64,000 nucleotides of DNA from Flaviramulus sp. BrNp1-15 (GTDB lineage: Bacteria; Bacteroidota; Bacteroidia; Flavobacteriales; Flavobacteriaceae), in assembly GCF_022259695.1 (NCBI RefSeq), contig NZ_CP092099.1, forward strand, positions 1,596,471 to 1,660,470, written 5' to 3'. Both the position numbers and the translations under genes were made by a program. The first letter of the stretch is position 1. Each line of letters starts with the position of its first letter. A model generated the notes under the pieces. The model saw nothing but the letters and a program-made list of their open reading frames with translations. It did not search any database and had not been told where the DNA came from. Positions 44,274 through 53,185 of this stretch are shown here, piece by piece.

Positions 44274-46190
44274 TTACATGAAGTTTTTTAAATCGAATCG
44301 AAATTTTAATGTTTCTTGAATTTCATTAATTGGCTTAAAACAGCGTTTTAATTTTAACTTTTCTTCTTTGGTTAAAGTTTCTAATGCAATAAATTTTCCT
44401 GAGTTATTATGAAGTAAGCCTTGTTTTGCCTTAAATTTTGATAAGGCTTTAAAAGCGTAAGAACAAGATTCAAAAAGTTCTTTATTGTTTGGTTCTAATT
44501 CGGCTAGTTTTTCGTAACGCTCTGAGGTGTTATTTACACCTTTTACGTGCTTGCTTAAAATGAGTAAACGGGCTGCATCAATTAAAGGCATTAAACCTCT
44601 GCTTTTTATATTGAAAAGGTCTTTTTGTTCACCGTTTTGTTCAACTAAAAATTGTTTAAAGAATCCTAATGGCGATGGACTTTTAATAGCATCGCGACCT
44701 AAAAATTTAAAGAATAACGATGTGTTTTTTAGAGTTTTAAAAATAGTATCAGATAATTCATTAACCAACCCTTCGTCACCATAAATTCTTGAATAATCAA
44801 AAAAGATAGACGATAGCAAAACTGCTTTTTCATCAGGTTTTAAAATCCAGTTTCCAAATTGATTTTTCCATTCAGAAATCGATTTACACCATTCTGGATT
44901 GCTTGCCATCATATCGGCTTCACAATACTCAAATCCTATTTTATTTAAAGATTTGGTAACATATTTAGCAAGTTCTATAAAGTAAGCCTGAGTTTCTTCA
45001 TATTTATCCTTTGCAACATCTTCAAAAACAAGTGCATTGTCTTGATCTGTAAATAACAACTGCTCTTTTCTACCTTGGCTACCTAAGGCTAACCATGAAA
45101 ATTTAACAGGAGGAGGTGTAGGCATTTTCAGTAAAGCAATTTCTATAGCACGAAATGTAACCGCATCGTTAATTTGAGAAATTACTTTTATAATATGCGT
45201 TAATGGAATGTTTTGCTCAAGGTAACTTTTAAGTAATGTATTTCCTTTTAAACGAACTGTACGCAGCTTTTTAGTACGTGTTGCACGCTTTATTTCTTTT
45301 AAAATCACTGTTGGATTATTACCTAAAGTTACCAAAACATCGTGGTGTGATAATACCCCAACAAGTTTAGAATTTACAGTACCATCCTTTGTAATACATA
45401 AATGCCCAATATTATGTTTTATCATTTGCAATTGTCCATCTGCAATGGTTAAATCTTTTCTGCTAGTTATAACCGGTGAACTCATAATATTGGTTACAGA
45501 TGTTTCAATAGGATATTTTCCAGTGGCTATTTTATTTTTTATATCACTATTAGTAATAATACCAACTGGCTTTTTTTCTTTATCTATAACAATTATACAT
45601 CCAATTTTAAGTGCACTCATTTTTATAGCAGCATCGCGTAACATTGTTTTTTCACTACAAGTAACAGGTTTTTTTGTGTAATTGGCAGTTTGAAAATTTG
45701 CAATATCTTGTGAGTTGTTAGGAAGATAATCTACAAAAATCTCATTATTTTCCCTTGTTGTATAAGAGTCGTAAGCATTAGTGGCAAAAGCTGTGATTAA
45801 ATATTTATATACTTTAGAATTGTTTTCTGCCGCTAATTGAAACCCTTTTATAGGTATAGCATACACAATAGATTCTTCGTGTGCTGTGGCAGTAAGTTTA
45901 TAGTTTTCCTGAGCTATTAAAGGTCTTACTCCAAATACATCACCAGTATCACTCATAGACACTATTTCTTGAATATCATTATTTGTATGGTTTAGGCTAA
46001 TAGCGCCATCTCTAACCATATAAAAATGTTCGTTAAAACTGTCACCTGCTTTAAACAAAATGTCACCTTTTTCTAAATATATAATAACAACCTCTTCCGA
46101 AATCTCTAAAAGTTTATCAGACTTTAATAAATTGAAAGGAGGGTATATTTTTAGGAAATCATGAACGCGTTCTGCAATAGAGTTTTTCAT
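44274..46190 (-). CDS. cNMP-binding/CBS/DUF294 nucleotidyltransferase-like signalling protein (copy 2)
   Basis: This 638-residue protein has the same domain order as copy 1: cNMP-binding-like N-terminus, CBS pair (GCIIVIDKEKKPVGIITNSDIK, then a second at about 235-290), a DUF294 core with WLALGSQGRKEQLLFTDQDNALV, and DUF294_C with KRCFKPINEIQETLKFRFDLKNFM at the end. The copies match along their length, which indicates tandem duplication followed by divergence. It starts the cassette, followed at 0 bp by its exonuclease. By context both copies could respond to acyl-CoA or nucleotide state during acetate growth; that is inference. Confidence 0.88.
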   Translation of the reverse strand: MKNSIAERVHDFLKIYPPFNLLKSDKLLEISEEVVIIYLEKGDILFKAGDSFNEHFYMVRDGAISLNHTNNDIQEIVSMSDTGDVFGVRPLIAQENYKLTATAHEESIVYAIPIKGFQLAAENNSKVYKYLITAFATNAYDSYTTRENNEIFVDYLPNNSQDIANFQTANYTKKPVTCSEKTMLRDAAIKMSALKIGCIIVIDKEKKPVGIITNSDIKNKIATGKYPIETSVTNIMSSPVITSRKDLTIADGQLQMIKHNIGHLCITKDGTVNSKLVGVLSHHDVLVTLGNNPTVILKEIKRATRTKKLRTVRLKGNTLLKSYLEQNIPLTHIIKVISQINDAVTFRAIEIALLKMPTPPPVKFSWLALGSQGRKEQLLFTDQDNALVFEDVAKDKYEETQAYFIELAKYVTKSLNKIGFEYCEADMMASNPEWCKSISEWKNQFGNWILKPDEKAVLLSSIFFDYSRIYGDEGLVNELSDTIFKTLKNTSLFFKFLGRDAIKSPSPLGFFKQFLVEQNGEQKDLFNIKSRGLMPLIDAARLLILSKHVKGVNNTSERYEKLAELEPNNKELFESCSYAFKALSKFKAKQGLLHNNSGKFIALETLTKEEKLKLKRCFKPINEIQETLKFRFDLKNFM

Positions 46191-46370
46191 TTAGGCTAAA
46201 ATCATTTTATAGGCTAAAAGTATGAAAACCGCTTTTAAATTTAACACTTAATTTCGTTTGATATTGTGTTTTTTTAAAATTTAGAAATAAACTATAAAAG
46301 GTTAATATGTCATGACCTTGAGTTGTGGTATATTTATTGAATTTTAAAACCATATTCTAAAAAGCAATTC

Positions 46371-48143
46371 ATGCGTCATTTAAAAAAACATCCTGAAAAT
46401 ACTGCTAAAACTAAGCCTAAAGTAACCATGTTGCAAGCATTTAAAACTATTATTTGGCCTAGGCGAAACCTGGTTTTTATTGGTTTAATCTTAATTGTTA
46501 TTAGAAGTTTGGCAGGTTTGGTGTTGCCATGGCAGAGTAAAGTTTTATTAGATGATGTTGTACCTAACAAAGATTTAACACAGCTTTATTATTTAATAGG
46601 TTTTGTAATTATTGCTATTACAGTTCAAGCAGTAACATCATTTTTATTAACACGTATTTTAAGTGTTCAAGCACAATATTTAATAAGTGAGTTACGAGCA
46701 CAAGTACAGAAAAAAGTATTGTCGTTACCCATAAGTTTTTTTGACAACACAAAATCTGGTGCTTTAGTATCCAGAATTATGACCGATGTTGAAGGTGTTA
46801 GAAACCTTATTGGAACTGGTTTAGTGCAATTAGTAGGTGGTTCTTTTACGGCTATAATTTCATTAATTATTTTAATAAATCTAAACCCTTGGATGACACT
46901 TTTTGTATTTGTTCCGTTATCTATATTTGGTTACATAGCATTAAGAGCCTTTAAATATATACGTCCAATTTTTAGAACCCGAGGCAAAATTAATGCTCAA
47001 GTAACAGGTAGACTTACAGAAACCTTGGCAGGTGTTCGTGTTATAAAAGCATTTAATGCAGAAGAACAAGAAAATATTGTTTTTGAAAAAGGCGTAGAAA
47101 AACTGTATCAAAACGTAAAAAAGAGCCTAACAGCAACGGCTTTTATGACAAGTTCTTCAACGTTTTTAATTGGAGTTGCAACCACAGGTATTATGGGTAT
47201 TGGTGGTTATTATATGATGCAAAGTGAAATGACTACGGGTGATTTTTTATTCTTCACATTAATACTTGGGTTTATGATTGCACCGATTGTACAAATGAGT
47301 AATATTGGGAGTCAGTTAACCGAAGCTTTAGCAGGTTTAGACAGAACAGAAGAGTTGATGAATATGACTGCCGAAGAAGATAATCAAGAAAGAGATATAG
47401 AACTAAACAGTATAAAAGGTGATATTGAATTTAATGATGTATCATTTTCTTATGAAGAAGGCAAAGAAGTGCTTCATAATATTAAGTTTAAAGCACCAGC
47501 AGGTTCTGTAACTGCGTTGGTTGGAAGTTCAGGTTCTGGTAAATCAACCATAGCAGGTTTATCGGCTACATTTTTAACACCAAAATTAGGTAAAGTAACC
47601 ATAGATAATCAAGATTTATCAAAAATAAAATTAAGTAGCTACCGAAAACATTTAGGTGTGGTTTTACAAGACGAATTTTTATTTGAAGGCACCATTAAGG
47701 AAAATATTATGTTTCCAAGACCAAATGCTACCGAAGCAGAATTACAAAAGGCTGTTAAAGCAGCTTATGTTAATGAATTTACCGATAGATTTGAAGATGG
47801 ATTAGATACACTAATAGGAGAACGCGGAGTAAAGCTTTCTGGTGGTCAGCGTCAACGATTAGCCATAGCAAGAGCTATTTTAGCAAACCCAAAAATTATA
47901 ATTTTAGACGAAGCTACTTCGAGTTTAGATACTCAAAGCGAAGCTTTAATACAAAAAAGTTTAGCAGAACTTATTAAAGATAGAACAACTATTGTAATTG
48001 CTCACCGTTTAAGCACTATTAGAAAAGCAGATCAAATTTTAGTGATTGAATCTGGAAATATTGTAGAACGCGGTACGCACGAGGAATTAATTGCTAAAGA
48101 AGGCAGATATTACGATTTATATACGTACCAAGCTAAGATTTAA
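46371..48143 (+). CDS. ABC exporter, fused permease-ATPase (MsbA-like)
   Basis: This 590-residue half-transporter has a six-helix TMD (about 35-320) and a C-terminal ATPase. Walker A is GSSGSGKST, the signature LSGGQRQR, Walker B IIILDEATSSLD and the H loop IAHRLST, all intact. It works as a homodimer or heterodimer. Lipid or drug export is typical of the family; the substrate is unknown. A DinB-fold gene follows 6 bp downstream. Confidence 0.92.
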   Translation: MRHLKKHPENTAKTKPKVTMLQAFKTIIWPRRNLVFIGLILIVIRSLAGLVLPWQSKVLLDDVVPNKDLTQLYYLIGFVIIAITVQAVTSFLLTRILSVQAQYLISELRAQVQKKVLSLPISFFDNTKSGALVSRIMTDVEGVRNLIGTGLVQLVGGSFTAIISLIILINLNPWMTLFVFVPLSIFGYIALRAFKYIRPIFRTRGKINAQVTGRLTETLAGVRVIKAFNAEEQENIVFEKGVEKLYQNVKKSLTATAFMTSSSTFLIGVATTGIMGIGGYYMMQSEMTTGDFLFFTLILGFMIAPIVQMSNIGSQLTEALAGLDRTEELMNMTAEEDNQERDIELNSIKGDIEFNDVSFSYEEGKEVLHNIKFKAPAGSVTALVGSSGSGKSTIAGLSATFLTPKLGKVTIDNQDLSKIKLSSYRKHLGVVLQDEFLFEGTIKENIMFPRPNATEAELQKAVKAAYVNEFTDRFEDGLDTLIGERGVKLSGGQRQRLAIARAILANPKIIILDEATSSLDTQSEALIQKSLAELIKDRTTIVIAHRLSTIRKADQILVIESGNIVERGTHEELIAKEGRYYDLYTYQAKI

Positions 48144-48149
48144 ATATTT

Positions 48150-48668
48150 ATGACAACAAAAGAATTAACTCTAGAAGAATTTAATCCGTTTTATAGTACA
48201 TATATAAACGTGATCCCCAAAGAATTAAATTTAATAGATGGATTTGAAATAGGTTTCAAAAATGTTTTAGGCTTTTTTAAATCTATACCAGAAGATAAAC
48301 TCGAATATAAATATGCCGAGGACAAATGGACTATTAAAGAAGTTTTTCAGCATATAATTGATACAGAGCGTATTTTTATGTACCGTTGTTTGCGTATTGC
48401 AAGGCAAGATAAAACACCTTTAGCCGGTTTTGAGCAAAACGATTATATCATACCGTCTAAGGCAAACAGCAAAACTATTGAAGCTTTATTAAAGGAATAC
48501 CAAATAACACGTGAATATTCTATTATGCTTCTAAAAAGTTTTAGTGACGAAGATTTAAAATGTATTGGTACAGCTAGTGGTTATCCCATGTCTGCAAGAG
48601 CATCTGCATTTTCTACCATTGGTCATGAAATATGGCACATGAATATTATTAAAGAACGTTACTTATAA
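48150..48668 (+). CDS. DinB-fold metal-dependent protein
   Basis: This 172-residue protein is a four-helix DinB/YfiT-like bundle. The three-histidine metal site is visible: one His in KEVFQHIIDTERIF (about 66-78) and two in GHEIWHMNIIKERYL (about 157-171). Such proteins include thiol S-transferases that use bacillithiol, which fits bshB1 in the same genome, but a role for this one is inference. Its end overlaps the convergent MFS gene by 10 bp. Confidence 0.82.
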   Translation: MTTKELTLEEFNPFYSTYINVIPKELNLIDGFEIGFKNVLGFFKSIPEDKLEYKYAEDKWTIKEVFQHIIDTERIFMYRCLRIARQDKTPLAGFEQNDYIIPSKANSKTIEALLKEYQITREYSIMLLKSFSDEDLKCIGTASGYPMSARASAFSTIGHEIWHMNIIKERYL

Positions 48669-49858
48669 ACAGTAATCCGCTTTAAAACAATAAAAACTAA
48701 AAGCGATAAAATACCAAAAATAGAAAACCCAATAAAAAGAGGTAAAACAGAGGTTTTTACAAAGCCACCAATGTAATTGGCTATTGGTACAGCCATTACT
48801 GTAGAAAGAAATCCGTTTATAGCAGCACCAATCCCCGCAATATGCCCCAGAGGTTGCATTGCTAAGGCTCTTAAATTTCCAAAAAGAAAACCTACTGCAA
48901 AAAATTGTAAGGCAAAAAAGCCTAATAGAACATATATACTAGGGTTTTTACCTGATGAAAATAGAATGACATATAAAATTGAAATAATAGCATAACCAAT
49001 TGCTGCTGAATATGCAATGCGCATCATGCCATATTTTACCACAAAACGGCTATTTAAAAATGTAGCTAAACCTACAGAAATAGCTAAACTTGCAAAAATG
49101 TATGGAAACATATCTGCTAAGTTATATTGTTCTTGAAAAATTTGTTGCGAGGTACTTAAATATACCATAAAAGACCCAGTTATAAAACCAGAGACTAGGG
49201 TAAAAGCAACAGCTTCTTTATACTTAAAAAACTCTCTAACACCGTCAATGAATAAATGAGATGAAAACTTAATACGTTTTTCCTTAATCAATGTTTCTGG
49301 TTGACGGATCCAAAACCAAATCATGACTATAACCCCAAAAATAAGATTGAAATAAAAAACAGCTTCCCAGTTAAAAAGTTGTATAATAAATTGTCCAAGT
49401 GTAGGAGCAACAACAGGAACCAAAATAAAAAACATAACTACAATGGAAATTATTTTCGCCATATAGTCACCACTGTAAGAATCTCTTATTATAGAAAGCG
49501 CTAAACTTCTCGGAGAAGATAAACCAATACCTTGCAGTATACGTCCAATAATCATCATCTCAAAACATTTGGTAGTCACACAAATTATGCTAGCAAATAT
49601 GAAAACAATAAACCCAATATAAACCATTGGTTTTCTACCAAAACTGTCGGATAATGGTCCGAAAAGAAGCTGTCCAAAGCCAAGACCTAAAAAAATCATG
49701 GTAATTAATAATTGATTATCATTTGGGTTAGTAACACCTAATGAATCACCAATTTCTGCTAATCCAGGTAATAGTGCATCAATGGATAAGGCTACAATAG
49801 ACATTAATGAAGCCATTAAAGCAACAAATTCAAACTTAAAAGTGTTATTATTTTGCAT
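48659..49858 (-). CDS. Multidrug MFS exporter, Bcr/CflA type
   Basis: I start at ATG 49858 (MQNNNTFKFEF); the open frame upstream adds six residues (MFYFCC) that do not fit a transporter N-terminus. The product of about 399 residues has 12 helices. The loop 2-3 motif is GPLSDSFGRKP (about 65-75), with LGFGQLLFGPLSD and the A/C-type IGRILQGIGLSSPRSLALSIIRD. This is the Bcr/CflA group of DHA1 exporters. Substrates unknown. It is divergent from the Crp/Fnr gene. Confidence 0.85.
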   Translation of the reverse strand: MQNNNTFKFEFVALMASLMSIVALSIDALLPGLAEIGDSLGVTNPNDNQLLITMIFLGLGFGQLLFGPLSDSFGRKPMVYIGFIVFIFASIICVTTKCFEMMIIGRILQGIGLSSPRSLALSIIRDSYSGDYMAKIISIVVMFFILVPVVAPTLGQFIIQLFNWEAVFYFNLIFGVIVMIWFWIRQPETLIKEKRIKFSSHLFIDGVREFFKYKEAVAFTLVSGFITGSFMVYLSTSQQIFQEQYNLADMFPYIFASLAISVGLATFLNSRFVVKYGMMRIAYSAAIGYAIISILYVILFSSGKNPSIYVLLGFFALQFFAVGFLFGNLRALAMQPLGHIAGIGAAINGFLSTVMAVPIANYIGGFVKTSVLPLFIGFSIFGILSLLVFIVLKRITVYK

Positions 49859-49928
49859 GCAACAAAAGTAGAACAATTAAATGGCGTAGAAATTTAATTT
49901 TCATTTAATAACCCAATCTTATTATTAC

Positions 49929-49936
49929 TAAATTTG
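49929..49936 (+). promoter_or_regulatory. Possible -7 box for the Crp/Fnr gene
   Basis: TAAATTTG is an exact TAnnTTTG match, 20 nt before the ATG. A TTTA instead of TTTG lies 21 nt upstream. Confidence 0.4.
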
Positions 49937-49956
49937 ATACTTAATAAAAACAATAC

Positions 49957-50544
49957 ATGAAAACACAACCGCTTTTAAATTATATTAGTAACTATGTTAG
50001 TTTAACTGCAGCTGAAGAGACTTTTTTAACATCAAAAGTCATTCATAGAAAATATCTCAAAGGTCAATATGTGTTGCAACAAGGCGATGTTTGTAAGTAT
50101 CAATGTTTTGTGATTTCTGGTTGCACAAAAACATTTCATGTTGACGATCATGGGCAGGAACATATTGTAATGTTTTCAATTCAAGATTGGTGGACTTCAG
50201 ATATCGGGAGTTATATCTCTCAAACACCTGCAGATTATAATATACAATGCATCGAAAAAACAGAATTAATCATGTTTCCTCATGATGTAATGGAAGAATT
50301 ATATACTGAAATCCCAAAATTAGAACGATTTTTCAGAAAAATTATTGAACGTGGTTTAGTGGCTTCACAAAAACGCGTTGTTAGAAGTTTTAGCCTTTCA
50401 GCAAAAGACAGATATTTGTATTTTAGAAATCAATATCCCAAAATAGAACAACTTATTCCGCAGTACATGGTAGCTTCTTATTTAGGAATGACAAAAGAAT
50501 TTTTAAGTAAGATTAAGAGTCAGTTATTGACTGAACAAAAATAA
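49957..50544 (+). CDS. Crp/Fnr-family transcriptional regulator
   Basis: This 195-residue protein has a cyclic-nucleotide-binding-like barrel (about 20-125, GQYVLQQGDVCKYQCFVISG). The C-terminal HTH (about 165-195) is short: YMVASYLGMTKEFLSKIKSQL. No FNR-type Cys set is seen. The Bacteroidota group of such regulators often responds to an unknown ligand. The YceI gene lies 107 bp downstream, after a perfect palindrome, so it may control that gene. Confidence 0.85.
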   Translation: MKTQPLLNYISNYVSLTAAEETFLTSKVIHRKYLKGQYVLQQGDVCKYQCFVISGCTKTFHVDDHGQEHIVMFSIQDWWTSDIGSYISQTPADYNIQCIEKTELIMFPHDVMEELYTEIPKLERFFRKIIERGLVASQKRVVRSFSLSAKDRYLYFRNQYPKIEQLIPQYMVASYLGMTKEFLSKIKSQLLTEQK

Positions 50545-50546
50545 AA

Positions 50547-50562
50547 GTTAAACTAGTTTAAC
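50547..50562. promoter_or_regulatory. Perfect palindrome between the Crp/Fnr and YceI genes
   Basis: GTTAAACTAGTTTAAC is a 16-bp perfect palindrome just after the crp-like stop codon. Candidate operator, possibly for the Crp/Fnr protein. Confidence 0.45.
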
Positions 50563-50650
50563 ATCATTTAATAAACTACTTCATTTTAGTTTAGCCTAAA
50601 GTTTATGATTTTTGTAGTGTAAGATTTAATCAAATTTAAAAACTATAAAA

Positions 50651-51229
50651 ATGAAAAAAACACTTAAAAATTTAGTAATTATCACTTTTGTAACACTGCT
50701 TACAGCTTCTTTTACAACTATTGATATCGAAAAAAAAGAAGTAAAAGTTGAAAACAGCAAAGTAGTATGGAAAGGTTATAAAGTAACTGGATCACACGAA
50801 GGAACAATTTCTATTAATTCTGGTACTTTGATGTTTGAAGATGATAAATTAACTGGTGGTGAGTTTGAAATAGATATGACATCTATTAACACCACAGATT
50901 TAGAAGGCGAATATAAAGATAAGCTTGATGGTCATTTAAAATCTGATGATTTCTTTGGTATAGAAACGTATCCAACAGCAACTTTAGTTTTTAAAAATGT
51001 GACATCTTCAGGAAAAAATGCATACAACGTAACAGGAGATTTAACGGTTAAAGGAAAAACAAATCCTGTAAGTTTTACAATTTCAATTTATGGAAATAAA
51101 GCTACAGCTTCTTTAAAAGTTGATAGAACAAAATATGATGTACGCTACGGGTCTACTAGTTTTTTCGATAACTTAAAAGACAAAGCTATTTACGATGAGT
51201 TTGATTTAGTAGCAGATTTAGAATTTTAA
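50651..51229 (+). CDS. YceI-family exported lipocalin-like protein
   Basis: This 192-residue protein has an N-terminal signal peptide (to about residue 24), then the YceI beta-barrel with VVWKGYKVTGSHEGTISINSGTLMFEDDKLTGGEFEIDMTSI, LDGHLKSDDFFGIETYPTATLVFKN and VSFTISIYG. YceI proteins bind polyisoprenoid or amphiphilic ligands in the periplasm. It is monocistronic and ends with a terminator. The upstream Crp/Fnr regulator is a likely controller. Confidence 0.9.
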   Translation: MKKTLKNLVIITFVTLLTASFTTIDIEKKEVKVENSKVVWKGYKVTGSHEGTISINSGTLMFEDDKLTGGEFEIDMTSINTTDLEGEYKDKLDGHLKSDDFFGIETYPTATLVFKNVTSSGKNAYNVTGDLTVKGKTNPVSFTISIYGNKATASLKVDRTKYDVRYGSTSFFDNLKDKAIYDEFDLVADLEF

Positions 51230-51310
51230 ATATAACTCTAGATAAAATACTTTTTAGAGATTAAATAAATTGCTTCTATGAAAAGAAAAAATGATTAGTA
51301 GCATAATTAG

Positions 51311-51338
51311 GACACTCAGAAATGAGTGTCTTTTTTTT
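51311..51338 (+). terminator. Rho-independent terminator after the YceI gene
   Basis: Stem GACACTCA/TGAGTGTC with a GAAA loop is followed by eight T. Confidence 0.9.
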
Positions 51339-51388
51339 ATATAGTTTTACTTAGACTTTTTAAGCCCTATATTTGTTGGCTTATAAAA

Positions 51389-52009
51389 ATGTATAGCTCT
51401 ATGTCATTCAAAAAACTCATTGAACCTTTAAAAGATTCACTTAAAAGTAAAGGTTTTAATGAGCCATTACCACTTCAAAAACAAATTCTATCTAAAATAA
51501 AAGGAGGGGCGAGTTTATTTGTTATGGCTCCAAAAGATTCAGGAAAAACAACAAGTATTGTAATAAGTGTCATTCAAAAATTAAAAAATGCTTTTGAAGA
51601 TGCCCCTAGAGCACTAATTTTTGTAAAAGACAAGCAAGCTGCACTAGATTTAGAATTAGAGTTTAATGCTTTTAAAAGAGGTACAGATTTAAGAATATAT
51701 TGTGCGTATGATGAGCATAATATTGACACACAACGCGATGAAATTTATGATGGAGTAGATGTAGTTATAGCAACTCCCAAGCGTTTAAATAAAATTTTTT
51801 TTCTTAATGGTATCAACTTAAATAAACTCCAAATGTGTATTGTTGAAGATGCTAGTTTTTTATTCAGAAACAATAATCTCGCTGAGGTAACAAGAACTCC
51901 AGAAAGTATCGGAAAGTGCCAATATTTAGTATTTTCTGATAAATTTGATGCACGTTTTGAGCGTTGGCAAGAATCTTTCATGTACAACGCACAAGTTATT
52001 AAGCTTTAG
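51389..52009 (+). CDS. Stand-alone degenerate DEAD-box helicase-like domain
   Basis: I start at ATG 51389 (MYSSMSFKKL), because the frame open from 51326 would overlap the terminator of the YceI gene. The 206-residue product covers only the first RecA-like domain of a DEAD-box helicase. It has a Q-like motif (LPLQKQI), motif I APKDSGKTT, motif Ib-like TPKRL, and a changed motif II (VEDA instead of DEAD). The second RecA domain (motifs IV-VI) is missing, and the next gene is unrelated. It may still bind ATP or RNA, but helicase action is doubtful. Confidence 0.8.
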   Translation: MYSSMSFKKLIEPLKDSLKSKGFNEPLPLQKQILSKIKGGASLFVMAPKDSGKTTSIVISVIQKLKNAFEDAPRALIFVKDKQAALDLELEFNAFKRGTDLRIYCAYDEHNIDTQRDEIYDGVDVVIATPKRLNKIFFLNGINLNKLQMCIVEDASFLFRNNNLAEVTRTPESIGKCQYLVFSDKFDARFERWQESFMYNAQVIKL

Positions 52010-52093
52010 TTTAGGTTGTTAAACCCATCATAAAGTTTTGGTTTAGAATGTTATAGATGTTTAATTTTATAAATGAATTAAACAGCCATATTT

Positions 52094-53185
52094 ATGTATT
52101 CAAATAAGATTACTCTAATTGTATTTGCTTTAATTTTTTCATTTGGTGTTTCGGCTCAAGAGCTGTCCTTTGAAGAATATAACCCTAAATCAACCCTAGT
52201 AGTTCCCAGTAAAATTATAAAACGCGCCAAATTTCCTTTTATAGATATACATGGACATCAATATAGAATGCCAACACAAGATTTAGAGCCAGTTATAGCC
52301 GCAATGGATACTCTAAATATGCAAATCATGGTGAATTTAAGTGGTCGTTCTGGTGACCAATTGCAACAATCTGTAAAAAATATAGCAGACCATTATCCAA
52401 ATCGTTTCGTGGTGTTTGCTAATGTAAATTTTGATGGAGTAGGTGCAGAAGGTTGGATAGAAAAAACCGTAAATCAGTTAAAAGATGATGTGAAAAATGG
52501 CGCTAGAGGATTAAAAGTTTACAAAAGCCTTGGCATGTATAACAAAGATGTTGATGGAAATAGATTAGCTATTGATGATGAACGTTTAGACCCTATTTGG
52601 AAAACCTGTGGCGATTTGGGTATTCCTGTTTTAATTCATGCGGCAGATCCTAAATCGTTTTGGGATGAATTTGATGGTGATAACGAACGTTGGCTTGAAC
52701 TAAAAACGCATCCCAGAAGAAAACGAGGAGCAGATAACCCAGCACCTTGGGAACAAATAATTGCAGAACAGCATAATATGTTTAAAAAACACCCAAACAC
52801 TACATTTATTAATGCCCACATGGGTTGGTTTGCTAATAATTTAGGGAAATTGGGAGAACTTCTAGATGATATGCCAAATATGAATGTGGGTATAGGTGCA
52901 ATTATAGCAGAATTAGGAAGACAACCGCGTTTCGCCAAAGCTTTTTTTATTAAGTATCAAGACCGTATTTTATTTGGAAAAGATAGTTGGAAACCCGAAG
53001 AATTTCCAACGTATTTTAGAGTCTTAGAAAGTGCTGATGAATATTTCCCGTATCACAAAAAGTACCATGCGTTTTGGGCCATGTATGGTTTAGATTTACC
53101 AGACGCGGTTTTAAAAAAAGTATATTATAAGAATGCTTTACGTATTGTTCCAGGGTTGGATAAAAGCATGTTTCCTAAAAATTAG
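52094..53185 (+). CDS. Exported amidohydrolase-2 family hydrolase
   Basis: This 363-residue protein has a signal peptide (to about residue 22, FGVSAQ) and a TIM-barrel amidohydrolase domain. The metal-site motif is DIHGHQYR (about 51-58), then VLIHAADP (about 179-186), NAHMGWF (about 239-245) and FGKDSW (about 298-303), spread as in the amidohydrolase_2 family. It is likely a periplasmic hydrolase or decarboxylase-like enzyme; substrate unknown. It converges on the AGE epimerase with an 11-bp overlap of their ends. Confidence 0.82.
   Translation: MYSNKITLIVFALIFSFGVSAQELSFEEYNPKSTLVVPSKIIKRAKFPFIDIHGHQYRMPTQDLEPVIAAMDTLNMQIMVNLSGRSGDQLQQSVKNIADHYPNRFVVFANVNFDGVGAEGWIEKTVNQLKDDVKNGARGLKVYKSLGMYNKDVDGNRLAIDDERLDPIWKTCGDLGIPVLIHAADPKSFWDEFDGDNERWLELKTHPRRKRGADNPAPWEQIIAEQHNMFKKHPNTTFINAHMGWFANNLGKLGELLDDMPNMNVGIGAIIAELGRQPRFAKAFFIKYQDRILFGKDSWKPEEFPTYFRVLESADEYFPYHKKYHAFWAMYGLDLPDAVLKKVYYKNALRIVPGLDKSMFPKN

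Noticed and set aside
51326-51388. Longer N-terminus of the DEAD-like protein
   Set aside because: It would start within the terminator hairpin of the YceI gene and adds a hydrophobic stretch foreign to helicases.
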